The notes beneath the pieces are model-generated. The model saw only the letters and a list, made by a program, of their open reading frames with translations, ran no database searches and had not been told where the DNA came from. A DNA stretch of 64,000 bases, taken from contig JARGXX010000008.1 in assembly GCA_030374765.1 (NCBI GenBank), positions 310,001 to 374,000 of the forward strand, read 5' to 3'. Positions 22,246 through 33,057 of the stretch are shown here, in pieces (the first letter of the stretch is position 1; each line of letters opens with the position of its first letter). This DNA is from Agarophyton chilense. Taxonomy: Eukaryota; Rhodophyta; Florideophyceae; Gracilariales; Gracilariaceae. A program made the position numbers and the translations under genes.

Positions 22246-25200
22246 TTACTATTCGAATGCTTGCGTACCAAGGATAAACCAAGGGTCCAAGTCCAGGCTC
22301 TTGGGCTTATATACCCGACAAGGCGGGCTAGCGGCCATGTAATCTATCACTAAAAGGCCACGCAATCGAATGCTAACGGCCACGTAATCTACTCTCTTGC
22401 TGCACATGATTATTGCAGCACCATGTCATGCAAAACCTCTCCTAGAAGGCTTGCATTATACGCAAATGCGCCTAGGGTATGCATAGATTGACTAAGATGC
22501 ATTTGCTTTCCATAACAGGGCCGCCAAAAGTAATGCACAAGAACTTGCGGTGCGTTATGCGGCTCATCAAGGCCAGTTTGCATTCAACGTGTCGATATGC
22601 GATGCGTTGGGTAGCTCCAACGACGAGAAAAGCCATAATGGATTTCGCGGAGGATGAAAACGGGAACATGGCGAGAGAAAACACTCAGAACAGCGCAAAC
22701 GCAAAGGTTGAGAGCTTCATAGTGGAAAGTGGCGACAAAAGCACGGGTTTTGATCGTATTGCGTGTAACGCGTTTGTTATGGGCTTTGAGTTATCTAGAG
22801 ATGAGAATGGAAGCTGAATACGAAGAAGATTAAAGGAAACGGGGAACAAAGATGATGGAGAAGCTCTCAATCGTGTTTAGGAGGTAGCAGTGAAGAGACC
22901 CGAAGCTTGAATCTCGACTTTTCCATTGTTATTATCGAGGAAGTGCTGCTCGAAGTAGAGGATTCAACTGACCCTATTGTAGGTGGCGCGCTGATTTTGG
23001 GAGTTGCTCCATTTGGCCAATTCGCGCTTTAGGCCGCATCTAGTTTTGGAACTGGTAGTGTAGAATAGCGTATACTGCGGTCGATGAACATGAACAGGAA
23101 GAATGAACAACACCATGATGTACAGTTCATGTTGCCTATCTGTCAGCAATCATAACCCACCTTGAAGCACGGCGGTCAGACCAGCAGCTGAACCAACAGG
23201 GCTCTCACGAACTGCGTTGTATGACGCATTTGCTTACCACCTAATCCTGGGTGGTAATGATTTAAAGACGAATCACCACCAGGTACCACCTACAAATTGT
23301 AGGTGCCAGTCATACAAGAAATTATTACAAAAAAATACCAGACTCCAATTCGCGGAGTTTCCTGGTCTCTGGCTTCACTGCGAGAGCGCGACGCGAGCAG
23401 AACCGTGACGGACCAACTCTATCACTTAAGTTTGACTACAAGCAAGGTTTACAGCGCTCCCGGGGGCACAAACGGAACTGAAACAAGTACAACGCGCGGG
23501 CTCTGGCCAAGCGTTGCACGTGTTTCAGAGCTCGACGTATTCATGAGAAACACATTTCGTATTCACGCAATGCGTTCTGGGCTCCTTTTCTTCGTGGAGT
23601 ATTCTGCCATTGCATTGGGGAAAGCAAATAGTCATTGTTGTTGCAAGGAGAGAAAATTTATTCTCCTCTACAACAAACACATCCTGCAGGCATGAGCCCT
23701 ATATGGCCCAGACCCTTTGTTTGTGGTCCTCGAAATACTTTTTGGCGCAGTCTATCCTTTCATTATTTATACGTACTGTTCCACTACAGTCTTACATGAT
23801 AACCCATTATTTTGTGCCCAAGAAAAGCAACAAACTTTGCACTTTACTTTAACTTTTAAATATTGGTAGCACAAAATACTTAAAAAAAGCAGAAAACAGA
23901 AGAGGGCAATGGTTTAATGCTTCCCCAACTTGCTTATAGAGCACAGGCCTCCGCTCCTCTATTAACTTCGAACTGAAACAAACGCAGACACAGACATCAT
24001 ATATAACATTTAATCTTGGGACTTGATACGTAGGCCGCGAGCTAGTAGTAAGGATTAAAACATCGCCCGGATGAACGCCGGCCACATAGCGTGGCGAGAC
24101 GTTTTGTCTTTGCCGACATCAGCAGAGAAGGTATTAAAGCCCGTAATGCGCTTCATAGGAATCTTGATAGTTACTATCTCCTAGTCTGTCTCATCGTCTA
24201 CGGTCAATTAGCGAAAGTGGTCTTTGTTTATTCCATTGCGCAGCTTTCCCCTTCCCATCCTTTATAGCGCCCCAGGTCGCCCATCAAGCTTCTTTGCAAT
24301 GCTACCTACTTCGCTGTCCACGGCTCTTGATTCCACCTCGCCACATTTTCGGCTGAGTCCTCCATTGACTCCCTATGTCACCCCCAACGATTTCAGTTGG
24401 CCAAGACAGCCACCGCTTTGTTTTCGTGCTCACGAAGCAGTGCTTCCATAACGTACAAAACCCGAACCATAATTGATCTGTTCGTCTCGGAATAATTCCT
24501 CGTCTCCTTCCGACTGCCGCCTTGTTTTTAATTGCACTTTTGCACAACTAGAAGATAACTTGTCCTCACCATCTTGTAGGGAGCCTCGTTCTTCTAAAAT
24601 TACTGAAAAATGGAGGATTTCACCGCACCAAACCCCTTTGCATCCACAAGAGTTACTGAAATGAAGAGCCGAACCAAGAAGAATTATTGCACACGTCACA
24701 TACCGCTACCAACAAGAAATCTCATATATCTCTAACAGAGAAAAAAAATCCACGATGCACACAAAACAGCTTTATTTGAAACACACCATGAAACCATCAG
24801 CGAGTTATTGAGTTTTCTGGCAATTCTAGATCTTTTGCATCTGACGTGCTCACCCAAATTTGGGGCAAGCATTCTGATCAAACCGATGGAGTGACCTCGC
24901 AACATGTGACAGATTGCTCCACGGACGCCGAACCGCCTCAAATTCCACTTCACACGGCTTCGTCTAGCTCTTCATATTGGCAACCACACAACGAAGACCA
25001 ACATATCTTCCACCATTCCTCACTTGCCACGCACAGAGCGCCTCCTCACCATTCTTGGTGCATGTCGATGAACCAGTTGCATACGTGTCAAACCACGTCA
25101 TTCTTTCCTGAAAGCAGAATCCCATCATGTGGCGAATTAATCGTTCTCTCTATGTGACCCGCCCTGTTCTGAAGTGAGGCAAAGAAAGATTTGGGATGTG

Positions 25201-25452
25201 TAGTACATGAAACATGAAAGGCCAGCAATCGGCGAATAACAAGATTTGCTTTATGCACTGGAGGTTTGAGAGACTTACCAGCACTTACGTAGCACCTCTC
25301 GCTGTCCCATCAACGCACAATAACGTCAGCCTAACACTAAACAGTGCATACTTGGAAATGCCTCTTGACGTCTTTATAGTATTACATAAGCTCGTGCGCT
25401 CCATAAATGACCGTCCCGCATAACAAAATAACATCCACCGCAAGTAAGCTCT
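22246..25452. other. Intergenic stretch without a supported gene
   Basis: Open stretches here are short and match nothing I recognise. At 22335-22400 the motif GGCCAYGTAATCTA recurs, with a third partial copy GGCCACGCAATC, a small direct repeat of unknown meaning. A possible TATA element (TCTTTATAG) lies at 25371, about 80 bp before the next gene. Confidence 0.4.
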
Positions 25453-26784
25453 ATGATGAACATATCGAATTTCTCATCGTTCGCCTTCTCTATCCTCCTT
25501 GTTTGCGTTTCAGGTTTCCCGCTTCTAAATGATTTGGACGGTCCCTATGGCCCACAATGTTGGGATAGAAGAACGTTCCCATACATCCAGTGCGAAGGGG
25601 AATGTCATCCATATAATCTACGCATTCACAGAGGTTGCCAACAACAACGACAGTTTGGATGCCACTATGCAAGATGTGAAGGGCGCAACCACTTCACATG
25701 CGCTCTAACTCCGGAAGCGGCAGCTCAAACTAACTGTGAGTATGGGCAAATATATGTCAAGTCTGTTTCCCTTCAGCAAAACCGTCCTGTGGATTTCCAG
25801 CTTGCTGTCAATCTGCCCGGTCGTGATATTGATGTCGTGCTTCTTATCGATGCGAGCTCCTCCACAAGACCTCGCCTTAATGCCGTCAAGAACCAGCTGG
25901 TCTCATTTGTGAGACAGCTTAGTGGAAGAGCTCGCGTTGCTGTGGCCATCTATGGTGGAGAAGACTCCTTTGACGAAACCGGAATGAAGGTGCTGTCTGC
26001 AGCTAGTGAGGATGTGCAACTAGCGTTGAATGCTCTTGAGAGTATTCCCACTTTCCCAGATGGCGTGCGCACGACGCTAACTGCTTTGCACTCAGTAGTA
26101 ACTTCTCAGGAGCTGTCACTTCTTCGAGAGCGCAGCATGATTGTACTCCTTGGAGATACACCCGGGCGAGAACCGGAGTGCCGATACCAGCTTTCTCGAA
26201 GTGCCATTTCAAACGAATTGTACGGGTTTACTTCTGGATTCTCGGTGATACCGGTAAGCCTCGGTGGGGTGGGATTGGACGCGGCACTAGCTCCAATTTC
26301 ACCATGTTCAAATGGGTATGGCAGTCAAGACCCGCAACCGGTAGCGGCTGGTCAGGCGAGCAATCTAGCAGAACAAACCAAGGGCGAGGTGATACAGTCG
26401 ATCACGACAAGCAATCTGTTTGATGCCGTTGACCGCGTAAGGAGAAACCCTGCCCGAACTCACCAGGCCAAACCAGGCGCGGAAATCTACATTTCCACCG
26501 CCAGCGTTGAGCCCGTCAATCAGCCTTACTACCCTCGCCAGGAGCGCATTAACGGATGTGGAGATCGTATTACTACAAGCGTGACTGGAGTTCCAAGATA
26601 TGTAAGCGAGCCTTTTCTAAATACCGGCAGTTTGAGACTTGCCCTGGCACAGGGGGCTTGTAGGAGAGGTGGTTTCGAATGTCAAATTCGGATTATGGAT
26701 CATGTGCGTGGGTACGAATCTATGAGTCATTGGTCGAGACCGATTGTGAACTACAAAAAGATTAGCATTCGCGCATGCATGTGA
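25453..26784 (+). CDS. Secreted von Willebrand factor type A domain protein
   Basis: 443 codons, uninterrupted, single exon. The start is the first of two adjacent ATGs. Residues 7-21 form a hydrophobic signal-peptide core (FSSFAFSILLVCVSG), so the protein should enter the secretory pathway. Residues 36-95 are cysteine-rich. A vWA domain follows from about 127 to 290: DVVLLIDASSST holds the metal-ion-dependent adhesion site motif D-x-S-x-S at 133-137, and MIVLLGDTPGREPE supplies the later metal-loop Asp. The C-terminal third has six Cys and no domain I recognise. No transmembrane helix is evident after the signal peptide, so a secreted or wall protein is likely. vWA domains bind proteins through a divalent metal; the ligand here is unknown. 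It is the only intact gene in the window and has no transposon features. Confidence 0.85.
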   Translation: MMNISNFSSFAFSILLVCVSGFPLLNDLDGPYGPQCWDRRTFPYIQCEGECHPYNLRIHRGCQQQRQFGCHYARCEGRNHFTCALTPEAAAQTNCEYGQIYVKSVSLQQNRPVDFQLAVNLPGRDIDVVLLIDASSSTRPRLNAVKNQLVSFVRQLSGRARVAVAIYGGEDSFDETGMKVLSAASEDVQLALNALESIPTFPDGVRTTLTALHSVVTSQELSLLRERSMIVLLGDTPGREPECRYQLSRSAISNELYGFTSGFSVIPVSLGGVGLDAALAPISPCSNGYGSQDPQPVAAGQASNLAEQTKGEVIQSITTSNLFDAVDRVRRNPARTHQAKPGAEIYISTASVEPVNQPYYPRQERINGCGDRITTSVTGVPRYVSEPFLNTGSLRLALAQGACRRGGFECQIRIMDHVRGYESMSHWSRPIVNYKKISIRACM

Positions 26785-28849
26785 TGATGCAGAAGAAAGG
26801 AGTTGGGAGTGAATCACGGCGTCTGCGGAATATAGTTTTGCATTTGTGTGTCAAGGGGGTCAGGCGCATGTTTGCTGATACGAACGATGTTGTCTACTAA
26901 CAGGTGGGGGAAAGAATCTTTTGTTTTTTTGTCGACTCGAAACCCAGACAGAAGTACCATGTGCTTGAAAGTAAAAGCTGTATCATGACTTTCCGTGAGT
27001 AGCTTCAGTGTTGTTGTGTAATCTTGGCATTGCTGCCATATTGGAAGCTCTGGTATGATTCATGTATACGAAAGGCACAAATGCGTAGTAGTCAATCGTT
27101 CGCGCGTGGAATACAGTTGGCGTTAGCTTAGTGTGTCAATTTCCCAGAGGAATGCGCTATCGCGTTAGCTACTGTAACCTCTTCTGATATCTCTGTTGTT
27201 ACTGTTAGAACGATACATACTGCTATCTGGTTCTTTCCCGCCGAGTCAGCAGTGTGATGATTTGGCGGATGGTGCTCATAAAGGTCACTCAACCCCGAGG
27301 TGGCCACTCACCGAAAGGGGAGCAACCCTGGTGAGCCTGCCCCTTTTTGTGCTCTCGCCAAACCGCGCGCACCAGCATCGCATCCCTGCAGCATCTGCAG
27401 TTTCACGCTTAGTGCATCAACCCTCAGCAGTACCGTACAACTAACAACAAGTGTCGCTCCCTATGGGATGAGAGAGTCTCCCGCTGGCAATGTGCAGATG
27501 CCGGTTCCGCCACGAAGACAACATAATACCAATGATATCACTTCTGGTGCTGCCAGAACAATGCTCTGTGGATGAACAGGGTACAGAATCCTTTTAGTAT
27601 GCAGGCAAAAAGCCGGCGCAAAATTGAGAATTGAGATTATCTCTCTGACCTAGAACGTTATCGAACAATCGCGTTTTACGCGTAAAACAGTGGGAGAAAA
27701 AAGGAAGGGATCAACTCAATAAGTGTTCAATGTGGTAGAGGGACGAGCACGCACACTATGAGGAGATCTGTATGTCGCCAGATGAGTGTAGTTCTGACAC
27801 GAGATGTGAAAGACGTCACCGCGCCCTTGTGAGGATGCGTGCAAATGCGTACCTATGTATGATAAATCGGTGAAGGTGAGTACTGTCCTTGGGTTGCGCT
27901 TGCCCCCGCACATCGGGGGAGAGTTGTGCAGCAGACGATTCGGCGTAGGCGATGTAGAAGCGGCGATGCGGCGGAATTGGCGTAGGCGGCGTAGACGGCG
28001 TAGAATGCGGCAGAATCGACGTAAGCGGCGTAGAATTCGCAAGAGGAACAAAACGGACGGGAAGGACAGTGATGATGATGGGCCAGTCGTTGTTGAAGAG
28101 GTTAAAACTTGTTCGATAGATGGTTGTCGGACAAGAGAAGTAGTTCTTTTTGTTCCAAGCTTTTTTATAGTGGCTGGGAGCTTTGTGTGGGTCTCTACCA
28201 CGCCAAGTAAGCGGCGACATTCTAATTCAATGTCTACTAGATTAGGCTACTAATTCAAAAAAATTTGTATTTCGTGGCTACCTAAAGTTTTCTAGTTGGA
28301 ATTTTAGTTCAACCTACGCACCTCCCGGAAAAAAATTACGTTTTTAATTGGACAATCTCATCTCGCGAATGAACGTCCTCAACATTCGTACTTTACTTTT
28401 AAACGAAACAATTGTTCAAGCATATAAATGTATTATCCAATGCTCAATTTTATGATCACCACAGTTGTTTTTTTAATATTTTTCTATGTTTTGTTCAGGT
28501 TTTGCTTCGTAAAAAATGTTTTTATTATTGTTTTCAGATTTTACCAATTCAGTGTCAGATATTACATTTATTATCATCAGCTTCACGGGCTGGCAAAATA
28601 TCGATTAATCGTCGTTTCCCAGCTGTAGATGAACACTTATTTATAAAGATTTCACAACTAGACGGCTTTTTTAACTTTTGTCGTGAATTATGTTACATTG
28701 ATTGAAACCTTCAGCCAATAGAGAGAAAATAAAGTTTTGAAGTACGGTTTTCATTTTTCGCTATTGCAAAATCACTTTGGGCTCGTTTAAATAGATAGTT
28801 TGAACCTAGCTATAATAAATTCAAAGTAGTAATTTTTTCTTGAATCTCC
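26785..28849. other. Intergenic stretch, no supported gene
   Basis: Open stretches on both strands at 27716-28253 overlap and are not convincing. The plus-strand one is dominated by an Arg-rich run coming from a GGCGTAGRC-type short tandem repeat (27965-28035). From about 28250 on the sequence becomes AT-rich. No gene can be supported. Confidence 0.4.
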
Positions 28850-29510
28850 ATAATGACCTTTTTCATTCTTCGTCGAATAGATTTCGTAAACTTTTTCTGT
28901 GACTTGAGTGGTGTTGTTCCCGAAGAAAGATATGTGTTGAATTGTATTCATGAGCCAGGAAAGCTGAGTTTTTTTGGATATAAACTCTGCATAGTCATTA
29001 TTGTTTTCACTGGAATCATTCTATTCTTGAACTCTTTTTGATGAATTTAGTACTGTTATCGACTGCCCGTAGCTTGAGTTTCACCGATTTGGAAAGAACC
29101 GATAACTCTGTTTCACGATTCGAAAGGTTCTAGATTTTTGTTTGTAAACATCATAAATTCATCTTCACCAGTAATAACTGAGTCTTCAACATATGATCAA
29201 ATGATTCTAAAGATATTATCTTTAGATTTATTGGAAAAGCAGAAAATATCTCCTTTTACTGCGATCTTTTTAAGTTCTTCTCGTAGATGTGATATGATGA
29301 TCAAATTCCAAGAATCACAGGCATCTGTTAAACCATACAATTGATTGATAAGAATTGGGAGACAATGGTTTGGTGTATCCATGTCCGTGGGAGGTCGTTT
29401 GTATATCTGTCGAGTAAGATATTGATTAACCTGAGTGTAGACTTGGGTAACATCGTGACTCCATACCTTGTAGTCGAAATTTTACCATCGATTTTCATAA
29501 AAAGTCGAAC
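28850..29510 (-). pseudogene. copia reverse transcriptase fragment, separate lineage
   Basis: Minus-strand reading gives DVTQVYTQVNQYLTRQIYKR, INQLYGLTDACDSWN, HLREELKKIAVKGDIFCFSN, DNIFRII, a TGA, SYVEDSVITGEDEF and later IHQKEFKNRM. The block QLYGLTDxxDSW and the following HL...DG are typical of copia RT in algal CoDi-type elements. The active site reads YVED instead of YVDD. It is not closely similar to the other copia elements here. No LTR, integrase or gag was found nearby. Confidence 0.7.
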
Positions 29511-29965
29511 TGAACACTGTCACAGAATGTACAGCTTACACCAGCTTAGACATAATTGAAGATTCCAAGCAGCAACGCATTGATATTCGCCCATGTGATA
29601 CGGTTCTATTTCATTCCTGGTGGATAAAGCTTTTGGATGGAGCAAATCAACATTTTACGAGCTTTATAAGTATGAAGCCGGCGTAGGCATTTTTAGAGCT
29701 GAATACCTCGCAGAAATCGGCGTGAGCGCCGTGGGTGCAAGTACATGGGCATTAGAAACTGTGTTTCTGAAAAGAGGCATGGATTGTTTTTATCCCGTTC
29801 ATCAGAATCTATTTACAACAAACGGAATATCCATCCTGGAAAACATGGACTTTCGTTAAAAGGTGTAAAAACACGTTAAGAAGTTCATAATTTTTTTCGG
29901 TGCTACTCGCTTGAGAAGAACAGCTCAAATGATGATGAATCCTACAGCGATTCACCCAAGTGAGG
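29505..29965 (+). pseudogene. Cyclase family (kynurenine formamidase-like) gene fragment
   Basis: Reading gives IDIRPCDTVLFHSW, a frameshift near 29617, then DKAFGWSKSTFYELYKYEAG, IGVSAVGASTWALETVF, FYPVHQNLFTTNGISILENM and DFR followed by TAA. Beyond two further stops the same frame continues FIIFFGATRLRRTAQMM, MNPTAIHPSEG. The blocks AVGA-x-TWALE, PVHQ-x-L and the GATRLR...NPTAI end are those of the cyclase superfamily (PF04199). The N-terminal metal-binding HxGTHxD region was not found; its place is taken by the copia RT scrap. No function should be assumed. Confidence 0.7.
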
Positions 29966-30693
29966 GCTTTGTTGAAAGGGGAAGCTGTGGCTGTAGCAGT
30001 TTATTTGTCACGCTATGCAGTGAGTCGATTGTATCATAATCCGTAAAAGATACATCTCAGATACACCTCGTTCTACGTTTGGCAAAGATACCTTTGTAGG
30101 TACCATGCAGCTTTTTGCGAGGTACAGCGCTCCATACTCCCTGCCGGTCCCTTTTGCTGGTATGAAAACAACTCTACTGGTCCCAACGCAGCATAGGTAT
30201 GATCGGAAAATCACAACCCACAAATTAAATCGGCCAGCGGCCTCCGGGCGCACGCTCCTCCACCTGCTCGCAGTGTATTAGCGTACTTCGTTTTTCGCCC
30301 ACATCCTGAGTTTTATTTACACTATGAGATGAAGTTTTGCATTTTCTACTCGCCGTATTGCTGAGTAAAGTGCGCTCGTCGGCTTGTATTAGCTTGGCCC
30401 TCAATTTTCGTACCCCGCTCGCGCTCCCCTTCAAACGAGAGCATACCGTCGTTCACTCCCGTCCGCTCAGAGGTCATAAGCGCCGGCTTGGTCCGCCGCT
30501 TCCAGGCGAAGAGCGACGAACACCTGCACGACGACACTGCCACCGCCACGTATTATACGTGGTTCCCAACTGTACCAACAAAACTTGTCGTGAATCATCG
30601 CTGAAATAGGTAGAAAAGGAAGCGACACACACTGCCGTACTCGCAACTGACCGACTCGACCTAGAAATCAGGTAGTCAGGATTATTTTAAATC
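29966..30693. other. Intergenic stretch
   Basis: No coding sequence I can support. It ends at the target-site copy AAATC (30689-30693) of copia-5. Confidence 0.4.
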
Positions 30694-30791
30694 TGTCAGG
30701 CTGCACACACGCAAGACACGTACGCATTGCACACTTATAAGCGAGCCTAGCGTCCGCTTCAGTAAAGTCGAGTCAGAGCTCCTCCGTCACA
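30694..30791 (+). repeat. copia-5 5' LTR, internally deleted
   Basis: 98 bp from TGTCAGGC to GTCACA. The 3' copy is 143 bp. Most of the difference is a 39-bp deletion between two copies of CAGGCTGCACA that are still present in the 3' LTR (40700 and 40739). Confidence 0.85.
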
Positions 30792-30804
30792 GGTTATGGG
30801 ACCC
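30792..30804 (+). promoter_or_regulatory. copia-5 primer binding site
   Basis: GGTTATGGGACCC directly follows the 5' LTR. It matches, with one extra base, the complement of the initiator tRNA-Met anticodon arm (GGTTATGGGCCC), the half-tRNA primer site known in Drosophila copia. Confidence 0.65.
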
Positions 30805-31077
30805 ACCCCACGCTAGCAAATCTCTCACGCACACATTTATCCTCTCTCTTCTTCATCATGTCGAAACACCTTCCTTCACGCTCTTGAGCCCTAGTCTCTC
30901 CGCCAAAAACTTCCCTCTATTTCACAATCATCTCTCGTCATCACTCGCTCTTCCTCCATTCCAGTAACCCGACAAGCTCGAACCTCCACTTTCGTCAGGG
31001 CGTTCCAAACACTTTGCATCCAGCGCTATCAACGTCGCCAAGCACTAACTGAAGAGCGCCAACACCTGCAAGATCTA

Positions 31078-31746
31078 GTGTTCAACACCTTCATAAACGA
31101 ACAAGATACTCACACCCCTTGTGAAAAAACTCAATTTACTACAGCTATGGATACCAAACTCAACGTTCCCAAGCTGGACAGTTACAATCCCATATTTTGG
31201 AAAAAGGCTTTAGAATCTAACGCTGCCACAATCGACGCCTCTGATCACCATATAACAAACCTCCCTGAACCGGCAGACCCAGCAGCTCTACAAAGCTTCA
31301 ACAAAAAACGTCACAATCTCTGTGCTCTTATCCTTTCTACGGTTTCCTCTATAATTCTGAATCTGCTTAGTATTGTTCATGACCCCACTACGAAGGATCT
31401 TCTCTACACGGTAATGGACCATTTGATGACAAATACAAATAACAACTATAAGTATCTCAAATCCGAAGCAGAAAACATCCACTTCACCACAGCTATGACC
31501 ATTGATGACTACGTTGAGAAACACCATTCCCTACTCGCTCGCATGATTTCCTCTCAAAATCCAAATATCCAAGATGAGACAACCTCCGTTGAGTTCTTGA
31601 TTGACGGCTTACGTCATAATTTGTTTACCGTCAACATCGGGCGCCAGCTAATGGCAATTAATCGTCCCACTATCAAAGACATTATACACCATTTCTATCG
31701 CCTCAAATCATACATTATGACCACCTCTGCTCCGCAGTTCCCCTAA
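31078..31746 (+). CDS. copia-5 gag
   Basis: An open frame of 222 codons. The ATG at 31147 (MDTKLNVPKLDSYNPIFWKK) is the likely start; the sequence before it in frame has none. The body (LLYTVMDHLMTN, YVEKHHSLLARMISSQNP, FLIDGLRHNLFTVNIGRQLM) is the copia gag-polypeptide type that forms the particle shell. After the stop at 31744, fragments with PKPF-like and Gln/Pro-rich sequence run to about 32170, where the zinc knuckle should be. I could not identify an intact knuckle. Confidence 0.7.
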   Translation: MFNTFINEQDTHTPCEKTQFTTAMDTKLNVPKLDSYNPIFWKKALESNAATIDASDHHITNLPEPADPAALQSFNKKRHNLCALILSTVSSIILNLLSIVHDPTTKDLLYTVMDHLMTNTNNNYKYLKSEAENIHFTTAMTIDDYVEKHHSLLARMISSQNPNIQDETTSVEFLIDGLRHNLFTVNIGRQLMAINRPTIKDIIHHFYRLKSYIMTTSAPQFP

Positions 31747-32175
31747 CAGCATCCACCAGCCTCGCTACCCCCCACTAGACTAACGCTGTTTTCACAACCA
31801 CCTCCTTCTCGACGTGCTGCTCCTCCAGCATTTGAACGCTACCTCCGACAGTGGACCCCACAGCTCCACTTTCGACCATGCTGATTCCACTCATAGTTTA
31901 TGCCTGTCCCCCCAAACCACACAGACGCCCAATGTCGCGATACTCGCCATACGAAATTTACACGGACCGATCCAAAAGTCAAACCCGAGCCACTCGCCCC
32001 GCAAGCCTATCAAGCTATGGCCGCTTTTGAACAGCCAGCATAGCATCAGGCATCAAAGCCCCGCGAAGCCTTCCCTCAGTATGCATATGCAGCATATCCT
32101 GCTGAATATCCACATGGACAGAACGACAACCATAAAAAGCCGGATGACAACAACAAAATGGCGGGTATGTTCATA

Positions 32176-32642
32176 TTAGATTCGGTAGCACACTGCACCC
32201 ATATTTGACACCTTCTTCAGTCCCTCCAGTGGACCCATCATCTCCGAACGATCACCGCCGCTAACCACACCACTTCTTGCACCCATGTCGGCACAATACA
32301 GATCCCGATACACCCTAAACACCCTCCTCTCACCATTCCATGCGTGACAGCGAAATCCCTTCACTCCAACCTACTTTCGGTCCACGACTCTGCCAGGCAA
32401 TTCGGCGCCGTCTTGTTCACCCTATCTCGAGGCTATGTCCTCAATCTGCACTACCCACGCAGTCCCTTCATCGTTTATACAGCCCCATGGAAAACAAATG
32501 CGTTTATCCTCCAATCCACTTCACCACCTGACGCCCCACGAGCCCTCAGAAGCCCTACAATTAGTACCGCACACCGCACCAGCAAGAAAAAACCTGACAC
32601 ATAAAACCCCGATCACTCCAATACCACCTCCTTCTCAGCCTC
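32176..32642 (+). pseudogene. copia-5 protease region, cut by Ty3-2
   Basis: The frame at 32344-32604 has HSNLLSVHDSARQFGAVLFT and YVLNLHYPRSPFIVY, the NLLSV region that follows the protease in copia polyproteins. The Asp-Ser/Thr-Gly loop upstream (around 32180-32240) is degraded but FILDSVAHCTH-like reading is possible. The element resumes at 38025. Confidence 0.55.
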
Positions 32643-33014
32643 TGTTGACGTGTCGCGATTCGCGCTCGTCGCACGTGAAGCAAAGAGGTTGGGAACCAAG
32701 AGAAGTTCCGCGCTTTGTCGAATGCCCCCAGACTCTTTGGCAGATGCTGGTATTCTTTATTGTATAGTAGTCTGTGGTGCTCCAGTACCAGCTCGTGGGT
32801 TGAGCTTCTGGGTTTTCTATGATGCGTGCGATGCGTAGGTGTCGCTGTCGTCCAGCAGCTGTCTACTTCGAAGTCCTACGCAGTCCAAACGCCCTCATCT
32901 CAATCCAGACTACGGTCTACTCTGGGCTGCAGTTGCGCTATTTCATCTCAGTTCCGCAGCACTCTGCTTTGGGATGCACCTACGCATCCCAGGTGTGCTC
33001 GTGGGTGGTCAACA
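32643..33014 (-). repeat. Ty3-2 3' LTR
   Basis: 372 bp, TGTTGACG to CAACA. The adjacent polypurine-like tract on the minus strand is AGGGGGAT (33015-33022). Confidence 0.9.
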
Positions 33015-33057
33015 ATCCCCCTATGACCAATTCTTCGAAAGGAATATGGAAGGTTGG

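Noticed and set aside
22479..22817. 112-codon open frame, MHRLTKMHLLSITGPPKV start
   Set aside because: No domain recognised and no supporting context. Possibly a fragment, but not reportable as a gene.
24846..25157. Possible gene just upstream of the vWA gene
   Set aside because: No good start, Ser/His-rich composition and no recognisable domain.
27716..28253. Arg-rich protein and opposing open frames
   Set aside because: The Arg run comes from a short GC-rich tandem repeat, the opposite strand is equally open, and nothing resembles a known protein.
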